This document shows positions 31,829-41,616 of a DNA stretch of 64,000 bases, piece after piece. The notes below the pieces were generated by a model. It ran no database searches, had not been told where the DNA came from, and was given only the letters and a program-made list of their open reading frames with translations. Source of the DNA: Morinoia aosen. Lineage: Eukaryota > Arthropoda > Malacostraca > Amphipoda > Talitridae. The first letter of the stretch is position 1. Each line of letters begins with the position of its first letter. The stretch lies in NCBI GenBank assembly GCA_030386875.1, contig CM059569.1, positions 48,895,842 through 48,959,841 on the forward strand. The letters run 5' to 3'. The position numbers and the translations under genes were made by a program.

Positions 31829-33097
31829 TCTGCTTTTCTTTCGAAATCGGCCAAGACATCGGGGTTAAAACACTCTCAGATTACTAAATTAGGCTATTCA
31901 ACTTTCATACTAAAAGAGTTGGACGAGTGAAAAACCTGAAATTGGCAATATGCTTTATGAGTTAATAATGAGCGATCTCGAAAACGTAGGATTATGAGCA
32001 AGCAGTTTCATTGAAGTGTTTGAAGTATTTGAACTTATAAAACATATTTACTTTCCTAGAAAACCACATGCATAGTCTGATCATAAGAGAATATTCCCGA
32101 CCCCTCTGTAGTGCTGCGAAACTATTAAATGTGGACGTCAACCGATGCTGTCTGCCAATAACCACCCTACGTAATAAAATATCGTTTTTTATTAGATTAT
32201 ATTAGATTATAAGTTGTTCAAGCCTCCCTAATCACAACAAAGGTTTTTCGAAGAGAGGAATTATGATATAAGACTTTTAACTACAACTGACATTCACTTT
32301 ACTTTCGCAGTACATTCTTACTTTTCGACAGCCATGATTTTCTGCTGCATTACTTTCAGTAAACGTTAAAATCAGTGATGTTAGATTTCTCTTAGCAATT
32401 ATTCATCTCGAAGAAGATTTTCTAAGTTTGTGAAGACTACAATGGTAGAGTTTGCGTTTCACACTCTTTGTTTTATAGTAACTAGTCCACCCCCTATTAT
32501 TTGAAATAAAAAAGAAGGCCAATTAAGAGAAAGGCCGTAAGAAATTAAAAAATACAATCTCTCGAGAGTTGATGAGGCCGCGTGAACACGGCCCGTCAAC
32601 ATATATAGGGCTGGAGCTTGTATCACAGATACGCTCATCACACACTGCAGGCTGGCTTCGGACAGACAGAGAGACGGACGGACGGACGCAGCTCTTATTA
32701 TAGTATAGATTCTTGCAGAACTTTGACCAAGCTTATGAAATACGGGTGAATTTGTACAGCAATGAATACTACTTTGATTGCTGCAAATGCACAGTGATGT
32801 CAGAGTAATATTTTCATGAAGCAAAAATCATATCATCTCACTTTCAGTAAAGTATTTTATGCTAAATCATAATCGCTTTGCTACTGAATCACTAATTTGC
32901 CGATACGTATATTTATATATGTTTATTGTAAGCAGCGAGAATATCAAAGTTGTAATGATTATTCTTCGCAACTTTATTTAACATTCAATTTGATTTGGTG
33001 CTTTAAGCTTGAAATGAAATACAACTGACCCGGACTAAAGAATTTAAATAATTTATTTTCACAATCAATGCATTAATAGAATCATTACTTAGAACTA

Positions 33098-33195
33098 TTA
33101 CAATGGAGAGGTTGAGATGGAACTTCTTGAGGGCCCGCCGGAGTTCAGTGACTCGAAATCTAGGGGTGGCTTCACTAGGCGTCGTCTCCGCGTCT
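33098..33195 (-). CDS. candidate terminal exon of an unrecognised gene
   Basis: A GC-rich 98-bp segment stands out from AT-rich surroundings. On the minus strand an acceptor (ATTTCACCTTGCAG) precedes an open frame reading TRRRRLVKPPLDFESLNSGG and then PSRSSISTSPL, ending with TAA at 33100-33098. An AATAAA lies about 45 nt downstream (near 33050-33055). That combination fits a last exon. The plus strand is also open (from ATG at 33102, with a GTGAAA donor after 33195), so the strand is not settled. I recognise no family. Confidence 0.25.
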
Positions 33196-34723
33196 GCAAG
33201 GTGAAATGAGCAATGAAATCTGAACCTAATACAGTGACGTTCTTCAATTTTTTTATGGAGATCACGTGCTGAATCACGCTAAATAAATTTGTGTGGAAAA
33301 CGTCCGTGCGATAGGGGTGTCTTTTGTGACTATACTCATTGAATAATTTACTGAAAATTTCAACGCGGAATGACCTGATACGAGAGAACTGCAACGCTGG
33401 TGCTTGAAAACCTGCAAGAGATGATCGCCAATTGTTTAGCTTTTTTTCCGAGGAATAAATTCACCTCGATTATAAACTTGGTCAATCAAAATCATACCTC
33501 GAATGCTGCAAGTTAGGTCCTGGATAATATTGCAACAAACTCTGTCATAACTCATGCTGAAAGCGGGAAGTGTCGAAACCGCGTTTAATCTTACTTCCAA
33601 GATATAAAGAAAAAAATTAACAGAAAAATGAACTTGATTTCTCAAACGTTTTTCATGAAGAATTAATTTTTTCATGAGAATAATGTCACATGACGACGAA
33701 TGTGGAAACAAGCTTTTATCAATTGCCACTAACAGAGAGTATAATTCTTTAGACACAAAGTAGTCTAATGCATCTGTATAGTAACTTCTCTATACAGAAT
33801 ATCTAGGAAATCAGACTCTTTGATGCCAAAACATCTTAGTAAAATTGTAGCTGTTAACCGTTTAGAAAAAACGAAGAAGCGGAAGAGCTTGATTAACCCT
33901 ATATGGCACGCATTTTCAGTTTTGGTAAAAAACATTATTTTAACTCAAAACCTCGTTTATAACAGTGCCAGAATGATATACATCGTGTTAAAAAAATTTT
34001 ACTATGAGTATGTAAAATTTTTCCGTATTGTTGCCTCAAAGCAACATTGCGCCATATGGGGTTAAAATTCGTAAAGCCACAAGGAATTAAATTAGTTGAA
34101 AAATTAATATTTTTTGGTTAAAATCTTCACTTAAAAGTTTTTCAGGTGAAAGTTTTTATTTTAGTTCTTGACAAGAGAAAACCAATTTCAAAGTTGGGGA
34201 AATTCAAAGACATACTGGAAGGTATACTAAAGGGACACCGGCAGTTCAAGATGTGCGTAGAGATTACTGATGCAATTACTGTATGTCAACGTCGTTCAAT
34301 AATTGGAATAATGGGATCTGATTCGATCGGTTATAATGTACTTTTTTCCAAGCAATTGACTGGTATTTACATAATATAGAGAACATCAAGATAAGTCTAT
34401 GATTCAAACTGAACATACTTTTAATAGTTCAGCAAAGTGAATTAGTTATGACCCGAGAGGCTCGGTTCCTGAGAATGTATATCTCAACATCTTGACCCTC
34501 ATAAAGATTACCCTTTGCGTACTGATGGGGAACATTACGGTTTTTATAGATATTAAAACCGTCTTAAGCAGAACATCACAAGTAGAATAGTAACGACAAC
34601 ACCCAAGAATAAAGTAAGTTGTCACGTCGGATTGAAGGTGTCATCTTGGAAGATAGTTGATTTTCTTACATCGAGGATAAAATAATTTGACATACAGTAC
34701 ATAATATTTGAGCTCGGTCTGGA

Positions 34724-34800
34724 GCTTCTTGTGAATTTTTTTATGTTGTGCTGTGCTTCTTGTGAATTATTTTATGTTGTGCTGGGCTTCTTGTAAATTA
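34724..34800. repeat. 31-bp tandem repeat, about 2.5 copies
   Basis: GCTTCTTGTGAATT followed by TTTATGTTGTGCT recurs at 34724, 34755 and 34786. There are few mismatches, so it is fairly recent. Confidence 0.7.
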
Positions 34801-36064
34801 TGTTGGCCAAATTTTTATCAGATCCTGAAATCATTTACGGCTGTATTTTTCTATTCACTTAAGCATTTCAAATCTTTTATCCTTTGAAATAGCAAACTAA
34901 GATCATACATTTTTACCACGCTGCTCGTATCTAGTTTAGCCACTGTCATAGGTGTTAGAATACCTTTCGTTATATTTACACTAATTTGACAGAAAGAATG
35001 TTACGTTAAGCAATTTTGAAAATATAATGTTTTGATTTTTGTCACAGCTGTTTTTTGTTCGTATTATATAATGCTTTGTAAGCCTTATGCAATAACTGTT
35101 TCTCGTTATTGACTAATACGAATTCTTGTGCCTCTGTCATTTTATTTCGCAGTTTAACAAGTTTGTTATCTGATAGAACAAACTCCACAAGATACTTATT
35201 AGGAACTCACTTGACATGCATGCACAAAAACAAAAAACAAATAAGCCTGCTAAGTAGAAGGGCTTTTATCATAACATTTCCTAGCTTTCCTCTCGGCTTT
35301 CTTTTAACACTAGATAAAAGGGACTACCCTGATAAATACTTCGTGCTATTCCGAAAGCGTATTTTTGAAACAAATCTGTAAAAAATTATAAGAGGAATAA
35401 CTGCCCCGGAGAAACATAAAAAAAGGGTCTTGATTAAAAAATTGAAAATTTGCTGGAAAATTTATCACTTGCACAAGGATTCTAAAAATATTCACGCTTT
35501 ACGATAAATTTTTTAATAATGAAGGCATCTACGGATGCTTTATTTCCAATTCAAGCCTGATACATATCACCTTGTACATTGGATTTTCAAATGCCTTATA
35601 ACTAACACCAGGATGCCATGACGCTTTCCCCCGGTCAAGACCGGTACCCATTTCAGACACCTGGGTAGAGTGGGGTATTGTGCTTAGAATTTTTCCCCTA
35701 TATCCAACAGAGAAAATTGCCACCAGCGGTTTTCGTGAGTGTCGTGCTCATTTTCTTGAATGTTAATTGGAATAAAATCCAGTTTATCAAACTTATTTGA
35801 TCTTTCCATTGAATAATATATAGTAACCTGATTCAGAGTTCAATGTTTGATTCATGGTTAATATCGCCGATCTTCAGTCTGCTCTTACATCGTTCATCGA
35901 ATATACTGTTAAATCTAGTCCATATGAACTATATTGTAAAATGAAGCATCTAATATCAAGTTAAAGTATTAATTGATCAGTCAAATGAAAAACTAGTTTA
36001 AGTGAATTAGGTTAAACACTATTGTACACCTTAGAATAACGTTGATGTTAGGAAAGAAAGAAAG

Positions 36065-36840
36065 AAGAAAGAAAAAACTTTATTTCCAATAGAGATTGTA
36101 CAATATTACAATCATTGGTTTTTAAATATCTTAAAATTAATACACTTAGATGATACACACAAACGAGTATTGAAAAACTCGTGTCACTAGTCGAAAATAA
36201 ATGATTGAGGGCAATGTACTCCTAATCTTGCTTAATCTACATTTGACAATACATGTAATGATAATTATAAGAGATAACGCAAATTCATGGACGATGCATT
36301 TTCATTGTGGGGTGAAAAAACTTTTGACAGTTTACATGTACATGACATAAAACTTCGCAATTATTGATGCCAGGAAATAATATATGAATCGCTTGTTTCG
36401 GCAAATGTTCAAAAGTGTCATTTTAAGGAAGCATGAAAAAAAAATATATATATATAAATACAAATCCATATACATATATATACGTACATACATATATACA
36501 TACATACATACACACACACATACAGATATATATATATATGTACGCATAAGCATGAGGACCAAGAAGATTATAAGTTTTGTATTTCTAATTCAACAATTTT
36601 AACATGACGGTCGTTAGTTAATAAGCATTTTATTTAAATATAAATGGATGATCGTACAACAAATGTATAGTTGGTACATGAATGCTTTGCAATAATAAAG
36701 AGATGACGAGTTAGGTAATGTTACAAGTTGAGAGTGAACAGAAAATGACCATTATCTCTAGTAAAATGCTAGTTGTCAGTTTAGTACACACATATGTGCA
36801 CACATACATGTAAATATATACACATACATGTACACATAAA
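36065..36840 (-). repeat. LINE 3' UTR copy A (distal)
   Basis: About 775 bp closely matching 36841-37725 in the same orientation. Landmarks in both are ACGAGTATTGAAAAACTCGT, GACGATGCATTTTCATTGTG, GAGGACCAAGAAGATTATA, AAATATAAATGGATGATCG and AATGCTAGTTGTCAGT. It includes a variable TA/CA microsatellite (36447-36540). Confidence 0.85.
36086..36118 (-). promoter_or_regulatory. LINE 3'-terminal stem-loop, copy A
   Basis: Arms CCAAT/ATTGG, a 3-nt AGA bulge, then GATTGTA pairing with TACAATC around CAATAT. It is followed on the element's strand by AATAAA (36084-36079). In LINEs with stringent 3' recognition such a hairpin is read by the reverse transcriptase. Confidence 0.65.
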
Positions 36841-37725
36841 AAAGAAAAAAAAATGGTTTATTTCCAATAGAGATGGTACAAAAGTACCATCATTGGTTTT
36901 TAAAATATCTTAAAATTAATACACTTAGATGATACACACACACGAGTATTGAAAAACTCGTGTCACTAGTCAAAAGAAATGATTGAGGGCAATGAACTCC
37001 TAATCTAGCTTAATCTACATCTGATAATACATGTAATGAAAATTGTAAGAGATAACACAATTTCATGGACGATGCATTTTCATTGTGGGGTGAAAACACT
37101 TTTGACAGTTTACATGTACATGACATAAGACTTCGCAATTCTTGACGCCAGGAAATAATATATGAAATCGCTTGTTTCGGTCAATGTTTACAAGTGTCAT
37201 TTTGAGGAAGCATAAAAAAAAGAAAAATATATATAAATATATACCCACATACACACATATGTACATATACGTATGCATGTGTGTATATATCCATACACAC
37301 ACTCACACACATACACACACACACACACATACATATACACGCGTTTTACGGCCATGTGTGTGCCTAGGTTACGAAAAACACCGGTTTCGTTAACATGGAC
37401 ACACACGTGTGTACATATAAGCAAGAGGACCAAGAAGATTATAGGTTTTGCATTTCTGATTCAACAATTTTAACATAACGGTCATTAGTTAACAAGCATT
37501 TTATTTAAATATAAATGGATGATCGCACAACAAATGTATAGTTTTTACATGAATGCTTTACAATACTAAAGATATGACGAGTTAGGTAATGTTACAAGTT
37601 GAGAGTGCACTGAAAAAAAGACCATTATCTCAAGTAAAATGCTAGTTGTCAGTCTAGTACACACATATATGCACGTATACATGTAAATATTTACACATAC
37701 ACATGCACACATATACCCACGCACA
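36841..37725 (-). repeat. LINE 3' UTR copy B (proximal)
   Basis: Second direct copy, longer because its CA/TA microsatellite (37226-37345) is expanded and includes an extra segment. Weaker internal copies of the same material occur further in (AAATGGATGATC...ACATGGATGCTTTACAA near 38180-38235), so the 3' UTR has a history of repeat turnover. Confidence 0.82.
36863..36895 (-). promoter_or_regulatory. LINE 3'-terminal stem-loop, copy B
   Basis: Same outer stem CCAAT/ATTGG and AGA bulge. The inner stem is GATGGTAC/GTACCATC around AAAA. Compared with copy A a T-A pair became G-C on both sides, which preserves pairing. AATAAA follows on the element's strand (36861-36856). Confidence 0.65.
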
Positions 37726-38649
37726 TATTTACACCTGACTCGTAAGCGTACGCAAATGCATTTCTATACATCGAGGCAATACATACGCATTCTACAGAGT
37801 GTCATACGCATAGCGTGGACACGTACACATTTACACAAGTAAGCATGTGCGCAAATATCAGCGTAAACTAGTCAGTATAAATCAGAATTCCAATCGAGGG
37901 AAACGGAGAAAATATCTTTTATTATAGCATGAATTTTATAAAATTTCGTACTAAAAATAGTGGCACAAAACAGTCTACTTAAGTCAGAAACATGAAAACG
38001 ATTGTGGGACGTGAATAAGAAAGAAAACCTTAATGTCCTATAATGGTTTCATATTAGAAAAAAAAAATCACATTATCTTTGAAATATGGCGCAAATTGTC
38101 GTCAATTGATAAACAAACATAGGTATCACATTATTATAAGCATATAACTATAGGCCGAATAAGTATATTACTGCAGTATAAATGGATGATCACACAACGA
38201 ATTTATTTTTTTTTACATGGATGCTTTACAATTTCATATTAGAAAAAATACATTATCTTTGTAATATGGTGCAGAATGTCTGTAATTGATCAACACACAC
38301 ACACATAGGTACCATGACGGTCTAGTTTGATGCTTGCACAGAAACGGAGAGGAATGACATAAAATGCACCTTCGACTGGTTCATCTACTCTAGTGCACAC
38401 AGTTGTACGTGCACATATACACACCCATATGCGCACATACACCTATATACGTACACACATATACAAGTAAGCATGTTTGCAAATGACAACGTATAGGCGG
38501 TCAAATCATAATACCTACGCATACTTCAAAACTGTTGTTTGATGTCTTGAATTATAACACAATGAGCGAGGGAGATTGTTCAGCAATGGAGATACCAGGT
38601 AAATGAGATTCGTCAGTACTCATTCAGTATGTTCTGTAACTAAGGATTA

Positions 38650-41616
38650 TTATTGAGACACAAGATGACGAGTTATTTTGGCTTTAAATTCTCTCGGTCT
38701 TTGAGGGACTTTAATACTCAGGGGAAGTTTGTTCCACAGTAAGGCGCCTGATATGGACAGAGCCTTCTGCCCTAAGTGAGATGAACGATAGTTGACTAAG
38801 ACATTATTGTTTCTGTTCGGTTTTTGATTGGTTACAGTGGGTGGATGGAAACGCACTATCTCAGCATTGCTCTGAGGAAGATATAACGAGGAGAATACGT
38901 ATTGGGCCTTCTGCATGAGGAGCCTTTCTTGGATAGGGATCCAGCCGAGTTTATTGAGGAGAGGGGTTACGTGATCACGTCTTTTGAAATTACCGTTGCA
39001 TACCACCTTGGCTGCAAAATTCATGCATTTTTGTAAGTCCCTTTGAAGGTATTGAGGTAAGTCTCCCCATACTAGGCTGCAGTAGTCAATGCGCGATAAC
39101 ACAAGGGATTGAATGGCTAATAATCTGGATTTTTCGTCTAGCATACTTTTTATTCGATGAAAAAACATTAAAGTTCCGTAGATTTTGTTGCAAGTAGTCT
39201 CAACGTGAGATTTGAAGGACATATTTCTATCGAACCAGATACCTAGATTTTTAACTTTTTCTGATGCATCAATTTTATCATTTCCAACTGCAAGAGTAAG
39301 ATCTGAAGTTTTTTTAATTGCATCTTTGGATCCAAAAATGATGCATTGTGTTTTGTTAGCATTTAATTTGAGACCATTTCGGTCGTACCATGATTTCAGG
39401 CTAGTCAGTAAAGTTTCGGCTTTAATTTGCGTCTGTGGTATTTCCGATACAGAACTTGTTATTGCAATTTGAACATCATCTGCATACATAGAGATCCGTG
39501 TGTTAGAAGGCATTGGAGGGAAATCATTAATGAAAATAGAAAACAGTAGCGGACCAAGAATGGATCCTTGGGGAACACCAAAATTGTTTTGAATGAATGG
39601 GGACAATTTGTTTTCTATGCGGACTGCATGAGATCGATTTGACAAGTAACTTTCAAACCATTGCGTGTCTATTCCCAAGTTCAGTATTTTACGTAGAAGT
39701 CTTTCATGTTGGACGCTATCGAACGCCTTAGAGAGATCGAGTAGTAGCAAGAGTGTTACATTCTTTTGATCGATGTCACTGTATATTTTTTCAGATATAT
39801 TGAGCAGAGCGTCTTGAGTGCTAGTATTTCTTCTATAGGCATATTGATTTTGGTGGAGTAAATTTGACTCGTCCAGGTGAAATGACAGTTGATTTGTCAC
39901 CACTTTCTCCAGTAGTTTGGACATGACAGGCAAAAGACTGATGGGCCTGTAGTTTGATGCTGTATTTAGGTCACCACTTTTGTGCAACGGTCTAATAATG
40001 GAGTGTTTCCATTGGTTTGGAAACGTATTGGTTACTATTGATGTATTAATTATCAGACGAATCCATGGTGCTGTAACAGGGAAACTATCTTTGATATATT
40101 GAAGACTGATACCATCATGTCCAACTGCCTTTGTGTTTTTTAGTGAGTATAAGATGTTTCGTAACTCTGGTAAATCGACAGGGCGTGGTCTCCACTTGAC
40201 ATCAGTCCTCGAGGGTGCAGTGGGGCATGAATTTTCAATTGTCGTTTCATCTGGATTGGTACACACCTCACTGAAAACTTGAGCCCCTACTTTTGAAAAG
40301 AATGTGTTGAAATCCGTGGCTGTTGCCAAGGGATTTTCAAAATTACTTATGCGATCTAAATTTTTATATGGGGCTACCTCACTAATGATTTCCCAAGTTC
40401 GCTTCGGGTTATTTTTAGCCGTTATCAGTGCCTGGTGGAAGTGAGTTTGTTTCGCTTCAGTGATTTTCTTTCGAAGAATTTTTTCATGTTCTTTATATCT
40501 CTTGTATAAGGTACTGTTTGATCTATTGTTTTTGTACTCTCGCAAGTTAGCTTTCTTTATTCTGCTCATCTCTTTAACTTCGTCAGTGATCCAAACAGTT
40601 CGTTTTGGCTTGGTTTTTTTGGTGACGTAAGGTGCACATTCGTCGAGAGCTGCTGTGAAGTTCTCGTTGAAAATTGACACTTGTATATCAACATCGTCAG
40701 ATTGCATCATTTTCTGGAATTCGGTAGACCTATCGAGTAGTTTTTCTTGAAATAGTTCTGCTGAATAGTGCCTTTTCGAGCGATAGGTCATTAAGCGGTA
40801 TTTTTGTCTTTCCTTCGCAATATTAATTTCACATTCTATAGAGTGGTGATCGGAAATAGAAGGTGATATTACTGTACTAAGTATTGCGGTGGGATTATTT
40901 GTGATTGCTAGATCGAGGAGAGTTGCAGAGATTTTAGTGATGCGAGTCGGTTCTTTGACCATTTGTGATAAGCTTAGTTTATACAATAGTTTGCTTAGCT
41001 GATTGTTTTTATCCGTTAGGTCAACATTGAAATCTCCGAAAGCAAAGAATGATCTTTTTGCCTGAAGGATTTCTTTGAAGGTTTCCTCAATGAAATCTAG
41101 TGTTCGATTTAGGGGAGACGATGGGTGCCGGTAAAGGCTGCCAATGATTATTGATTTGTGTTTATTTATTTGCACTTCTAACCAAACCATTTCAATGCCT
41201 TCGCAAACTTTATTCACTAGTAGTGAAGATGTTGAGTACATTTCTTTCACAAAAATACAAGATCCACTACCTCGGCTGGTTTTAGCGCCATCGTAGCGGT
41301 ACAACACGTAATCAGGAATGTTAAAAAATGAACTTTGGGTTCGTGAATCAAACCATGTTTCTGAGACACACAAAATGTCAATTTTTTCAGTGACCAACAT
41401 TACTCTGATTTCATCCAATTTACCATTCAGGCTTCGAGCATTTACATGCTTAATTTTGATTTTACCTATATTAGCACTCTTTTTAAAGGTAGCGAGGTTA
41501 CTACTATCTCTACTATCTTCAGGGGATTTATCGATTTTGTCTAAGTTGCCCAGGGTGTTTGGCCCAGCATCTGCTATGTAAGAAAGTCTACTATTTGGCT
41601 GGGCAGCGGCACTTTG
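38650..41616 (-). CDS. LINE ORF2: AP-like endonuclease and reverse transcriptase
   Basis: The frame is open for 988 codons after the ORF1 stop. Endonuclease motifs in order: KHVNARSLNGKLDEI, CVSETWFDS, IIGSLYRHPSSP, FFAFGDFNVDL and SPSISDHHSIE. Reverse transcriptase motifs: AVGHDGISLQYIKDSF, IIRPLHKSGDLNTASNYRPI, LLLLLDLSKAFDSV, GVPQGSILGPLLFSIFINDF and the catalytic MYADDVQI. A typical C-terminal region follows (LARIDYCSLVWG-like, then LLWNKLPLSIK) and the frame ends at TAA/TGA-type stop 38650-38652. All catalytic motifs seem present. The first in-frame ATG (41400) lies after the endonuclease Asn motif, so a full-length enzyme needs another mode of initiation. Confidence 0.92.
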   Translation of the reverse strand, partial: QSAAAQPNSRLSYIADAGPNTLGNLDKIDKSPEDSRDSSNLATFKKSANIGKIKIKHVNARSLNGKLDEIRVMLVTEKIDILCVSETWFDSRTQSSFFNIPDYVLYRYDGAKTSRGSGSCIFVKEMYSTSSLLVNKVCEGIEMVWLEVQINKHKSIIIGSLYRHPSSPLNRTLDFIEETFKEILQAKRSFFAFGDFNVDLTDKNNQLSKLLYKLSLSQMVKEPTRITKISATLLDLAITNNPTAILSTVISPSISDHHSIECEINIAKERQKYRLMTYRSKRHYSAELFQEKLLDRSTEFQKMMQSDDVDIQVSIFNENFTAALDECAPYVTKKTKPKRTVWITDEVKEMSRIKKANLREYKNNRSNSTLYKRYKEHEKILRKKITEAKQTHFHQALITAKNNPKRTWEIISEVAPYKNLDRISNFENPLATATDFNTFFSKVGAQVFSEVCTNPDETTIENSCPTAPSRTDVKWRPRPVDLPELRNILYSLKNTKAVGHDGISLQYIKDSFPVTAPWIRLIINTSIVTNTFPNQWKHSIIRPLHKSGDLNTASNYRPISLLPVMSKLLEKVVTNQLSFHLDESNLLHQNQYAYRRNTSTQDALLNISEKIYSDIDQKNVTLLLLLDLSKAFDSVQHERLLRKILNLGIDTQWFESYLSNRSHAVRIENKLSPFIQNNFGVPQGSILGPLLFSIFINDFPPMPSNTRISMYADDVQIAITSSVSEIPQTQIKAETLLTSLKSWYDRNGLKLNANKTQCIIFGSKDAIKKTSDLTLAVGNDKIDASEKVKNLGIWFDRNMSFKSHVETTCNKIYGTLMFFHRIKSMLDEKSRLLAIQSLVLSRIDYCSLVWGDLPQYLQRDLQKCMNFAAKVVCNGNFKRRDHVTPLLNKLGWIPIQERLLMQKAQYVFSSLYLPQSNAEIVRFHPPTVTNQKPNRNNNVLVNYRSSHLGQKALSISGALLWNKLPLSIKVPQRPREFKAKITRHLVSQ

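Larger units (their letters stand above)
27451..36064. other. long intergenic stretch with small repeats and GC islands
   Basis: No gene is recognised in 8.6 kb. It contains an AT microsatellite (28437-28451), a GC-rich island with a CTG-rich run (about 31330-31700), 32-bp and 31-bp tandem repeats (31730-31828 and 34724-34800), a TATATA-containing segment followed by a GGAC repeat (32590-32700), and a small candidate exon (33098-33195). The rest is AT-rich sequence with chance open frames. Confidence 0.5.

Noticed and set aside
32590-32710. TATATA plus GGAC repeat as a core promoter
   Set aside because: No downstream gene or consistent initiator could be linked to it.
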